Source of the DNA: Saprospiraceae bacterium
GTDB taxonomy: Bacteria; Bacteroidota; Bacteroidia; Chitinophagales; Saprospiraceae
DNA length: 64,000 nucleotides
Assembly (NCBI GenBank): GCA_016722285.1
Contig: JADKGI010000001.1
Coordinates: 620,001-684,000, forward strand
Direction of reading: 5' to 3'
In this document: piece by piece, positions 46,510 to 55,680 of the stretch
Numbering within the stretch: position 1 is the stretch's first letter
How the letters are laid out: each line of letters opens with the position of its first letter
Notes under the pieces: model-generated
What the model was told of the DNA's origin: nothing
Database searches by the model: none
The model's input: only the letters and a program-made list of their open reading frames with translations
Program-made: the position numbers and the translations under genes

Positions 46510-48012
46510 TTATTCCCGGGAAAACTTCTTTCCGAATATCTCCACCGATTCTGCTTTTCCGGACTGATCAAGGATGAAATTGAACAAGCTTTCTGACCTG
46601 CTTCTTTGATTTTTTGATGTAATAAAGGTATCGAAATGCCAGTGTTCAGCATCGTAGCTCCGATAATCATTGAAATTCAGGTTGAGCTTTTCATTTTTGA
46701 CACTTACAGTCAACTTGCCCAGCATTTGGTTTTTGAAAATGCCGGCGTACTGATTGATATTAAGTGAAGGCTTGGTGTTCATGACACGCCCATCTTTACG
46801 TTTTTTGAGAGTATCAAGCTCTTTTTGTTGAATTTCTTCGTACAATTTGAAAGTTTCAGCGTGCCAGTCACGGCTGTCATCTCCAAAAACAAAGAGGTCT
46901 ATTGCTTTGTACATAATCGCATGGCGAAGTTCGGCATGGTCAAGATTGGCGAATACATAGACAGCCATATTGTGGTCTCTGACCAGACCTGCAATGGCTA
47001 CAAGTCCGGAAAGGCTACCTGTATGAAAATCAAGTTTGGTACCTTTATAATCCTGCTGAAACCATCCCAGCCCATAGGTATTCCATTTAGGTTTTGTCAG
47101 CGCATTGGTAGGATAGGCACCTTCATCAGGAAGCATCGACTGGGGTTTAAACAGGTAATCGAAGGTAGCTGGCCGAAGCAGTGTATCACCTTTGTAAACA
47201 CCGTTGTTTACTAAAAACCTGAGATAATTGCCTATATCATTTGTACAGGACCATATCATCCCCGCAGAGCCGATCTGATCGGAGAAAGTATGATTCATTC
47301 TGACGATGCCATCTTCGGAATCATTGAAATAAGGGTACGTATAATTTCCTGCTGAGATAATATCTGTTGATTTTGCCCGGGTCCTGGTCATTTCCAATCG
47401 TTTAAAAATATTCTGAGACACAAAGTCTGTCCAGTGGTGACCGCTGACCGCTTCAATCAATTGCCCGGCGATGACAAACATGATGTTTTGGTAGGTATAG
47501 CCACCACGTAAAGGATAGACTTTATTTGCCAAAGAAAATCGTTCCACCGTTTGAGCTGTGGACATGCTATCCAGAACCCACAATAAGTCGGCGTTTTCAA
47601 TTCCCAGATTGTGTGTAAGCAAATCTTTTACTCTGGCATCTGCTGACACATAGACATCCGATAGTTTAAATGCAGGCAAATGATCTCTGACTTTATCGGT
47701 CCATTTGATTTTTCCCTGATCAACAAGCATGCCTAGTGACATAGCAACTATGGCTTTAGTGGTCGAGGCCATGGCAAAAAGTGTATTATTGTCCACGGGC
47801 AAGTTGGCTTCCTTATCTCTGACACCATATGATTTTTGAAACACGACTTCTCCGTCTTTGACCACGATAGCCGAGAGGCCGGGAATCTGCCAGTCCTTCA
47901 TGCCTTGCTCAATCATCGCATTCAATCGAATACTATTTTGATTTTGGGCATTTGTCAGGGTAATTATAATAAAGCAAGTCAATAAAGTGCTATAAAATTT
48001 CAGTTTGTTCAT
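46510..48012 (-). CDS. Serine hydrolase of the beta-lactamase family
   Basis: The 500-aa protein has a signal peptide ending TNAQ and the class C motifs: Ser83-Lys86 (STTK), Y-Q-N in YTYQNIMF and HTGSLSG near the end of the catalytic domain. A C-terminal beta-rich domain of about 100 residues follows. It resembles D-aminopeptidases and esterases of the class (family knowledge); it is not a recognised resistance enzyme. The upstream region on the minus strand contains TATTTTTG, a possible -7 box. The downstream DUF1801 gene is close. Confidence 0.87.
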   Translation of the reverse strand: MNKLKFYSTLLTCFIIITLTNAQNQNSIRLNAMIEQGMKDWQIPGLSAIVVKDGEVVFQKSYGVRDKEANLPVDNNTLFAMASTTKAIVAMSLGMLVDQGKIKWTDKVRDHLPAFKLSDVYVSADARVKDLLTHNLGIENADLLWVLDSMSTAQTVERFSLANKVYPLRGGYTYQNIMFVIAGQLIEAVSGHHWTDFVSQNIFKRLEMTRTRAKSTDIISAGNYTYPYFNDSEDGIVRMNHTFSDQIGSAGMIWSCTNDIGNYLRFLVNNGVYKGDTLLRPATFDYLFKPQSMLPDEGAYPTNALTKPKWNTYGLGWFQQDYKGTKLDFHTGSLSGLVAIAGLVRDHNMAVYVFANLDHAELRHAIMYKAIDLFVFGDDSRDWHAETFKLYEEIQQKELDTLKKRKDGRVMNTKPSLNINQYAGIFKNQMLGKLTVSVKNEKLNLNFNDYRSYDAEHWHFDTFITSKNQRSRSESLFNFILDQSGKAESVEIFGKKFSRE

Positions 48013-48228
48013 TAGTCAATGAAATTTAAGGTTGAGAATATAAAATGCGTCCAAAAATAAAGCTTTCATTCCTTACTTTTTGGATTAAGCCTGGATTTAT
48101 GGTTTTTTTGTAGCAAATACTAAGAAATATATCCAAAAAAACATAATCAAAATACTTGAGTTTCATTAGGGACTGAGTAAAATTCAAATATTTTGAATAT
48201 CACCGAAATTGTTAAGAAATTCATTTCC

Positions 48229-50181
48229 TTATTGAGAAGTCAAGATCATAAACTGATAAGGCTTCAGGACAAGATACCGGTCATCACTGTCTATCTGATA
48301 TGTAACAGATCCCCAGATATCTATCAGTGCCTGGCTGTGATCAAATCCTTTTTCTCTGATAGCATACCATGTCAGAAAAGCTTCGCTTTCTGAAAAATTA
48401 AACAGACAAACCAATTTCTCATCTCCGTAATATCGTACATACCCGGCAATATGAATATTGTACGGTCCAATCCATTCTATATTACTGTAATCCCCAAATG
48501 CCTGATATTGTTTTCTTATCTGAATAAGTCTGGCGGTGCTGGCAAAAATTATTCGTTCGATGGTGTCTTTCCTTTTCCGTTTACTATTTTTCTTCCAGTC
48601 TATTACAGGCCGGTGCATCCATCGGTTATCATAACTTTTGCCGTCTTCCAGCAGGTATGAGTAGTCATTGGTATATCCGCATTCATCGCCGTAATACAAC
48701 ATAGGAATACCCCCCAGTAAAATACTCTGGGCCTGCATAAGTAAAATTTTATCTATGGATGCACTTATCAGAGTGGGAGACTTTGCTTCCAATGCTTTCT
48801 CCAGGCCACAAAGTGATGCCAGAGATCCGCTTATTCGGGCATCACCGGTTTTAGGATTGACTCCAAATAATGCACCTTTGGCTGGTGAACCATCAAACTG
48901 ACCGGAATAATAGTTTTTTATAAATGTCCTGTGTTCATAAGGATTGAAACCTGATTGCTGTATCATGGCATCTTCATATCCCAGACCTATATCATCGTGA
49001 CACCTCGTATATGTAATCCAGGTAGTGCCAAATGGTTTTTGCCCGATATCATGCTGTGCAGCCAGCATAATGCGTGTGTCGCCGGTAGCAAGCGCATCCC
49101 ATTGCAGCGCCATTTGCGTGGCATTGTAAGCAACATCGCATTCTCTTCCCTTGTACTGCCCGGTACCAAAGTATTTCATAATCTCTTTTGGAGCCACGAT
49201 AGCCTCACCAAGCAAAGCCATGCCGGGAGACGAAATTTGAGTACAATATTTGATCAGCTGAAGAAGGACATGGGCTTCCGGTAAATTCTGGCAGCTGGTT
49301 CCTGGTTGCTTCCATATAAATGCCGGCGCATCTATACGAAGGATATCCACTCCGAGATTGGCATAAAAAAATATGGTGTCCAGCATGTCCACAAAAACTG
49401 CCGGATTGGTATAGTTGAGATCCCACTGATAGCGATTGAACACCGTCATCACCCATTTTCCTGATGGTGCGTCAAAGGTGAAACTTCCGGGAGAGCTCTC
49501 CGGAAATATATCCGGCATATTTTTTTCGAATTCGTCAGGCATCTCCCTGCTGTCGTACATGAAATAATAATCCTGAAAATCTTTATCTCCTGCTGATGCT
49601 TTTATGGCCCACTCGTGATGGCTGGATGTGTGGTTGATGACGATATCCAGCATCAGATACATGTTTTTCTCTTTCATCTTGTCATTGATGGCCAGTAGGT
49701 CATCCAGGCATCCAAACCTGGGATCGACAGATCTGAAATCTGAAACTGCATATCCACCGTCACTCTCGCCTTCGGGACTCTCCATGACCGGCATCAGATG
49801 GAGGAAGTTAACACCCAGCTCATCAAAATAAGTGAGTTTGTCTTCCAAATTTTTTATCGACCCGCAAAAACGATCTACGTACAGGCTCATGCCGGCGATT
49901 TCATTGGTCAGAAACCATGCCTTACCCCCTGATTTTTCAAAATCCAGATTTTTTAACACATCCGACCTGTCCCGGTTAGCCAGGAATATGGTGTCCAATA
50001 GTTTTTCAAACCAAATTGTCGCGTCATTGCGATGTCCGTAAATCTGATCGAACAATGTGTGAATGGAGTTCAGATTTGCCGCATATCGGAATATAAATTC
50101 TCTGGAGTAGCTGTCCTTGATTTCCGGAAGCCATTGATCCATTTTCTCTGACAATATTTTATATAAATCCTGCTTGTACAT
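48229..50181 (-). CDS. Amylosucrase (GH13_4)
   Basis: The 650-aa length and layout fit amylosucrase: a helical N-terminal domain to about 90, a catalytic barrel and a C-terminal beta domain. The triad is nucleophile Asp284 (LRIDA), acid/base Glu326 (LLGEA) and Asp396 (CHDD), close to positions known in the Neisseria enzyme (286, 328 and 393). HLMPVMESPEGESDGGYAVSD is also typical. Amylosucrase builds alpha-1,4-glucan from sucrose and releases fructose; some relatives hydrolyse sucrose. No signal peptide is seen, so it acts in the cytoplasm. It follows the glycerol genes by 52 bp, an unusual partner. Confidence 0.88.
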   Translation of the reverse strand: MYKQDLYKILSEKMDQWLPEIKDSYSREFIFRYAANLNSIHTLFDQIYGHRNDATIWFEKLLDTIFLANRDRSDVLKNLDFEKSGGKAWFLTNEIAGMSLYVDRFCGSIKNLEDKLTYFDELGVNFLHLMPVMESPEGESDGGYAVSDFRSVDPRFGCLDDLLAINDKMKEKNMYLMLDIVINHTSSHHEWAIKASAGDKDFQDYYFMYDSREMPDEFEKNMPDIFPESSPGSFTFDAPSGKWVMTVFNRYQWDLNYTNPAVFVDMLDTIFFYANLGVDILRIDAPAFIWKQPGTSCQNLPEAHVLLQLIKYCTQISSPGMALLGEAIVAPKEIMKYFGTGQYKGRECDVAYNATQMALQWDALATGDTRIMLAAQHDIGQKPFGTTWITYTRCHDDIGLGYEDAMIQQSGFNPYEHRTFIKNYYSGQFDGSPAKGALFGVNPKTGDARISGSLASLCGLEKALEAKSPTLISASIDKILLMQAQSILLGGIPMLYYGDECGYTNDYSYLLEDGKSYDNRWMHRPVIDWKKNSKRKRKDTIERIIFASTARLIQIRKQYQAFGDYSNIEWIGPYNIHIAGYVRYYGDEKLVCLFNFSESEAFLTWYAIREKGFDHSQALIDIWGSVTYQIDSDDRYLVLKPYQFMILTSQ

Positions 50182-50233
50182 ATTCTACCGGAAATGTAAT
50201 TTATGTAAAAATGAAAAGTAAGAAAGCAGGCAT

Positions 50234-50944
50234 CTATTGCAAAGCACTGAATATAACAGCCGCCAACACACCACCTGCAAATGGTCCAAATACCGGTATC
50301 CAGCTGTATGACCAGTTGCTCGATCCCTTATGTTTTAGTGGAAGCAGTGCGTGGACAATTCTGGGTCCAAGATCACGAGCGGGATTAATGGCATAGCCTG
50401 TGGCTCCGCCCAAACTCAGGCCTATTCCAAGGACCAGGAGTGCTACTGGCAGGGCATCCATAGCTCCAAGAGAGGCAGTGGGAGCGGCCATAAATAATAC
50501 ACCCATTACGAGTACAAAGGTACCTATGACCTCTGTTATGAAGTTATTTAACTTATTATCAATGGCCGGGGCTGTACAAAATGTGGCCCTGATGGATGAT
50601 GTATCCTCTGTGATATGATAATGATCCTTATACGTTTGATAAACCAATAGCTGACCTAACATGGCACCAAGCAATTGTGCAGAAAAGTAAACAGGTGCCA
50701 GGCTCCAGTCTATCTTTCCTAAATATACCATAGCCAACGTCACTGCCGGGTTCAGGTGTGCGCCACTACCGGCAGCAGCTACAAAAACACCCGTAAATAC
50801 AGCCATTCCCCACCCGAAAGTGATGACTATCCATCCACCGTTGTTTCCATAAGTTTTTTGCAACACTACATTGGCCACAACGCCGTTTCCCAGTATGATC
50901 AGAAGGGCCGTTCCTACCAGTTCAGAAATAAATGGTGACATCAT
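50234..50944 (-). CDS. glpF: Glycerol facilitator / aquaporin (MIP family)
   Basis: The 236-aa protein has six membrane segments and two NPA loops: HLNPAV at residues 64-69 and INPARDLGPR from residue 186. The Asp right after the second NPAR is the family signature of glycerol-conducting members. It lets glycerol enter by diffusion, and the upstream glpK and glpD genes would phosphorylate and oxidise it. It starts 42 bp after glpD. The gene reads intact. Confidence 0.9.
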   Translation of the reverse strand: MMSPFISELVGTALLIILGNGVVANVVLQKTYGNNGGWIVITFGWGMAVFTGVFVAAAGSGAHLNPAVTLAMVYLGKIDWSLAPVYFSAQLLGAMLGQLLVYQTYKDHYHITEDTSSIRATFCTAPAIDNKLNNFITEVIGTFVLVMGVLFMAAPTASLGAMDALPVALLVLGIGLSLGGATGYAINPARDLGPRIVHALLPLKHKGSSNWSYSWIPVFGPFAGGVLAAVIFSALQ

Positions 50945-50986
50945 AAGAAAGTTGATTTGTTATTAAATGTGTTTTGAAGTGCATAA

Positions 50987-52484
50987 TTACACAATATTTT
51001 CAGGAAGATACTTTTTTGCTGTGAGATAAAAAGTTTCCAGTTCGCTTTTGTACCACTCGTCGGAATGATTAAATCTCGTTTGGAGTATCTTGCAAACATC
51101 AGGGGCCACTTTCATAGCTGCTTTTGCGTCCAGAAATAAAAGTCTGACCCTTCTGGCTAAAATATCTTCCAGAGTGCATGCCATTTCTTCATCTATGGCA
51201 AAATGTACGTCAGAAGTGGTATAAGGAAAATCGGGGTGAATTATTACTGACTGATTAGTGGTATCTTCATTGGTTTTGATGATGAGATGAAGGGATTTTG
51301 TTTGGCTACGTTCATAGTGCAGACTGCTCGTCCTGATGGCTCTATTCACCACATCACGCGCCATTTTGCGATAAGTAGTCCACTTCCCTCCCGTAATCGT
51401 AACCAGCCCTGAATCGGAAACAACGATGGTATGGTCCCTGACAAGGTCGGCAGTAGAGGTGATATTTTTCTTTTTTACCAGTGGTCTCAGACCGGCATAT
51501 ACAGACTGAATATCATGCAAAGTCAGATGATGGGTCATATAACTATTAAAGTTTTCAATCACAAAATTGATCTCTTCTTTGGTAGCAACCGGTTCTTCCA
51601 GGATAAGGTCAGTCTTACTATCTGTTGTGCCGATGATGACCTGATCATGCCAGGGTACAGCAAAAAGAACTCTTCCGTCTGTTGTTTTAGGTATGAGCAT
51701 CGCATGTTGACTCATATAAAATTTCTTGTGTATAACAATATGGATTCCCTGAGACGGGCTGACAAGCGATTCATGATGAGGGGTGTCTTTATTCATGACT
51801 TTATCTACAAATACGCCTGTGGCATTGATCGTTGTCTTACAATGGACGGTATAAGTCTTATTATTTAAAGTATCCCGAAGATTAAGCCCTGAAATCTTAT
51901 TATCCTGATAAATAAAGGACTCTGCTGCCATGTGATTGACTACTGTAGCACCCTGAGAAATAGCAGTCCTGGCAAGGGCGATACATATCTGGCTATCGTC
52001 AAACTGACCATCGAAGTAACGGATACCTCCTTTGAGAGAATCGGTATGGAGGTCTGGTATTTTTTAATACTGACTCCTTATTCATCAGCCTGGTTTTGCC
52101 GATGCTGAATTTTCCGGATAAAAAATCATACAACATCAGCCCTAAACCATAATAAAAAAACTGCCACCAGCTATACACAGGAAGCACAAAGCTCAATTTT
52201 TTTGTCGCTTCAGAAGCATTATTCAACAAAACCCATCGCTCTTGTAAGGCATGTTTTACCATACTGAAGTTTCCTTGTTCAAGGTATCTTACCCCGCCAT
52301 GAATCAGTTTTGTAGATCTGCTTGAAGTCCCTTTGGAGAAGTCGGTTTTTTCAACACACAACACTTTATATCCCCTGCTTGCGGCATCCAAAGCAGAGCC
52401 AAGACCCGTAGCTCCACCGCCTATTACGACGATGTCCCAAAGAGTCGTATTTTCAATCTGATGCAACTGGTTATCTCTGTTCAT
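50987..52484 (-). pseudogene. glpD: Aerobic glycerol-3-phosphate dehydrogenase, frameshifted
   Basis: I take the ATG at 52484, giving MNRDNQLHQIENTTLW ahead of the FAD-binding motif VVIGGGATGLGSALDAASRG. After VLKN the frame breaks into PPYRFSQRRYP and stops. The neighbouring frame carries PDLHTDSLKGGIRYFDGQFDD and continues without a break to 50987, so the protein is otherwise complete (about 498 aa). Six A occur at the break (52060-52065 read on the minus strand), and removing one restores VLKIPDLH. GlpD oxidises glycerol 3-phosphate to DHAP and feeds quinone. The lesion is in a homopolymer, where both slippage and sequencing error are common. Confidence 0.85.
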
Positions 52485-52494
52485 TAGCAAAAAT

Positions 52495-53978
52495 TTACTC
52501 AGCCTGCGTGACTCTGATGGCCTTACTCCATCCTTCATAGAGATCCTTCCTTTTCTCTGATGTTATTTCGGGCTTGAAAGACCTGTCAGCCCTCCATTGT
52601 TCTTTTATCTCGTCTATATCTTTCCAGAACCCGGTTGCCAGACCAGCCAGATAAGCTGCCCCGAGTGCTGTTGTTTCTGTAACGGCTGGCCTTACTACAC
52701 TGCATTGGAGCATATCGCTCTGAAACTGCATCAGAAAATTATTGACAGTGGCACTCCATCGACTCTGAGTTCTTTGATATTGATACCGGCATCCGCTTCC
52801 ATAGCCTTCAGGACATCCAGAGTCTGAAAGGCAATACTTTCCAACGATGCTCTGGCTATGTGTGCCGAAGTCGTGCCCCTGGTGATACCTGTAATAGTAC
52901 CGCGTGCGTGCTGATTCCAGTAAGGTGCACCCAAACCTGCAAAAGCGGGAACAACATAAACCCCATCAGCGTTTTCTACCTGTGTGGCCAGGGATTCTAT
53001 TTCAGATGAGTTCCGAATCAATTGTAGGCCATCCCGCAGCCACTGGACTACAGCCCCAGCAATAAAAACGCTTCCTTCCAGGGCATAGTGGGTTATGTCC
53101 CCGATTTTCCAAGCCACTGTGGTAAGCAATTTGTGGTGGCTGATGACGGCTTTTGTGCCCGTGTTGAGCAGCATAAAACAACCGGTGCCATAGGTATTTT
53201 TTACCATACCGGGCTCAATACACATCTGGCCGAACAATGCTGCCTGCTGGTCTCCGGCTATACCAGCTATTGGTATGTTTGCTGACGTAAAAATCTGATC
53301 CGTATGACCATATACTTCGCTGCTGCTTCTGATCTGGGGCAGCATGTTGCCTGGTATATCGAAGATATCCTGTAGTTCGCCATCCCATTGGAGCGTATGA
53401 ATGTTACATAACATGGTTCGTGACGCATTTGTGACATCAGTAGCATGAATCTTTCCATTTGTGAGTTTCCAAAGAAGCCAGGTATCTATCGTACCAAAAC
53501 ACAGTTTACCATGCTCTGCCTGAGTACGGGCTCCATCAACATTATCCAGTATCCATTTTATCTTGCTGGCACTGAAATAGGCATCAATTATAAGTCCGGT
53601 TTTCTGTTGTATCAGATCAGATCTTCCTTCAGATTTCAGTTGGTCACAAAATGCAGCCGTTCTCCTATCCTGCCAAACGATGGCATTGTAAATCGGCTGG
53701 CCGGTATTTCGATCCCACACTACGGTGGTTTCTCTCTGATTGGTGATGCCAATTCCAGCGATTTGCTGTACGTTTATACCCGCTTTGGTGATGGCTTCTG
53801 CTGCCACACCTATCTGTGTTGACCAGATTTCATTTGGGTCGTGCTCTACCCATCCAGCCTGAGGAAAATACTGTGTAAATTCTTTTTGAGCTATACTTAT
53901 GATTTTCCCTGATTTGTCAAAAACAATGGCTCTGCTACTTGTAGTACCCTGATCCAATGCGAGAATATATGAAGACAT
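52495..53978 (-). pseudogene. glpK: Glycerol kinase, frameshifted
   Basis: The frame from ATG 53978 gives a typical GlpK: LALDQGTTSSRAIVFD, GITNQRETTVVWD, GDQQAALFGQ and the long actin-like middle. It breaks near the end (ELRVDG then VPLSIIF and a stop). The next frame gives ATVNNFLMQFQSDMLQ and AVTETTALGAAYLAGLATGFW to 52495. Inserting one G at 52750-52757 (GGAGTGCC to GGAGGTGCC) restores DGGATVNNF. As read, the product lacks the last 80 residues, part of the ATP-binding lobe. The intact protein would be about 494 aa and makes glycerol 3-phosphate. The gene ends 10 bp before glpD. Confidence 0.87.
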
Positions 53979-54170
53979 ATGATGAATATTTTATTCAAGC
54001 CAAAGATATCATTTTTTTCGGCACCATCAATGTTTACATATTATAGATTTAGGAAAATGACGGATGAATATAACTGACCAAGGAATCCGTCATGAAAATA
54101 GAATTCAAAACTCCGGCAATCGGATTTATTAACTCCCGATTATATAATGAAAGTGTCAAAAATGTGGGTA

Positions 54171-55538
54171 TTAGGTATGTGATGGTATTTCAATACCCCT
54201 GATTTTCCGATACAACTCTGTGGCATATCCATCCGTCATTCCTGAAACAAAATCAAGAACGCCCATTGTTTTTTCGTAAGGACTGGCATCATCATTAGCG
54301 AGATTGTATTGCGTCGGAATGAGGTGCAGACATTTCTTTTGCAGTGAGGTGCGTTGGTCATTCAGTACTGCTTCAATAAACACGGAAAGTATTTCAGTCA
54401 TGACATTGTATCCAGCCAGTTCTACCTCTATGACAGAATGATGATTATATATTTTCTCTATCGAGATGCTATTAATTTTGATCAGGTATGGGCAGGTTTT
54501 TTCTATTTCATCCACCAGCGTGCTGTTGAAAGCCCCGTTGAGTATAAATTCGCTGTTTTGGAGAAAAATTTCCGAAGCTTTGTTTACTAATGCATTGATA
54601 CATTTGGCTCTTAAGAAGGAAACAGCTTCATTGGCATCGCCTATTTTATGGAGAATTTCTTTTGTCCTTTCCATATTCGTATTCAGTTCCTGCAGCAATG
54701 ACAGAAATGATGTTTCCACTATCTCTTTTGACAAAATGCCGATCCTGTGGGCATCTTCCATGTCAATAATCCTGTAACATATGTCATCAGCCGCCTCCAC
54801 CAGATAGACAAATGGATGTCTGAATGCCTGACCATCATGATGTTGCATATTGAACTCAGCGGTTATCTCCTGAAAGGCAGCCTTGTCTGAGAGAAAATAG
54901 CCATATTTTTTGCGATGGTTGTATTTATGGTTTGTTTCGGTTGAAGAGCATGGATATTTAAGTATTGATGCCAATGTTACATACATCAAACTTTGACCGC
55001 CACCCAGTTTTCCCTTAAATTGTCTGGTTAGCAATCGCAAAGCATTGGCATTTCCCTCAAAGTGGGTCAGATCCTTCCACTCTTCCTGTACATAATGCTC
55101 TTTTAAGGTGGTTTGATTTAATGAATTGTCTTCATGGGTATTAAAAAAATGAGAAATGGCTTTTTCGCCGGAATGGCCAAAAGCCGGATTTCCCACATCG
55201 TGTGCAAGGCAAGCTGAAGCTATCACCCCTGATAACTCATACTTATAAAATGCCAGATCATTTTCAGAGAGACTAATATCTGATGTTGCTATGCCATGAC
55301 CCGTGATTGCTCCAAGAGACCTGCCTACTGAAGCTACTTCAAGTGAGTGGGTGAGTCGATTATGTACAAAAACATTGCCGGGAAGCGGAAAAACCTGGGT
55401 TTTGTTTTGTAGTCTCCTGAAAGCCGAAAGGAAGATAATTCTGTCGTAATCCCGGGTAAATTCTGACCGGAAACTACCATTACCTGATCCCTGATAGCCG
55501 AATCTCCGATACGAAATACACTCGCCCCAATGCTGCAT
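54171..55538 (-). CDS. dgt: Deoxyguanosinetriphosphate triphosphohydrolase
   Basis: The 455-aa protein shows the dGTPase opening RDYDRIIFLSAFRRLQNKTQVFPLP followed by the HD metal site: RLTHSLEVASVGRSLG and ACLAHDVGNPAFGHSGE. It also has YLVEAADDICYRIIDMEDAH. It hydrolyses dGTP to deoxyguanosine and triphosphate; relatives have been linked to phage defence and DNA quality control (family knowledge). It is upstream of glpK by 192 bp on the same strand and is likely a separate unit. Confidence 0.88.
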   Translation of the reverse strand: MQHWGECISYRRFGYQGSGNGSFRSEFTRDYDRIIFLSAFRRLQNKTQVFPLPGNVFVHNRLTHSLEVASVGRSLGAITGHGIATSDISLSENDLAFYKYELSGVIASACLAHDVGNPAFGHSGEKAISHFFNTHEDNSLNQTTLKEHYVQEEWKDLTHFEGNANALRLLTRQFKGKLGGGQSLMYVTLASILKYPCSSTETNHKYNHRKKYGYFLSDKAAFQEITAEFNMQHHDGQAFRHPFVYLVEAADDICYRIIDMEDAHRIGILSKEIVETSFLSLLQELNTNMERTKEILHKIGDANEAVSFLRAKCINALVNKASEIFLQNSEFILNGAFNSTLVDEIEKTCPYLIKINSISIEKIYNHHSVIEVELAGYNVMTEILSVFIEAVLNDQRTSLQKKCLHLIPTQYNLANDDASPYEKTMGVLDFVSGMTDGYATELYRKIRGIEIPSHT

Positions 55539-55680
55539 ATCTTTTTAGTATTTGCCTGCAAAGATAGTTTAATTCATAAGTTCATCAAAATAATGGAATA
55601 CTCCATTCTATGTCATTCATCTTTACAGTATGTCACCCTATTGATATTAATCAAACCAGGGATGGGTTATAAAATGACTT

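Noticed and set aside
48030..48130. Third copy of the promoter-like repeat upstream of the serine hydrolase at 46510-48012
   Set aside because: It shares AATCCAG and TATTTTTG with copy B, but the spacing differs by 10 bp and the rest does not align.
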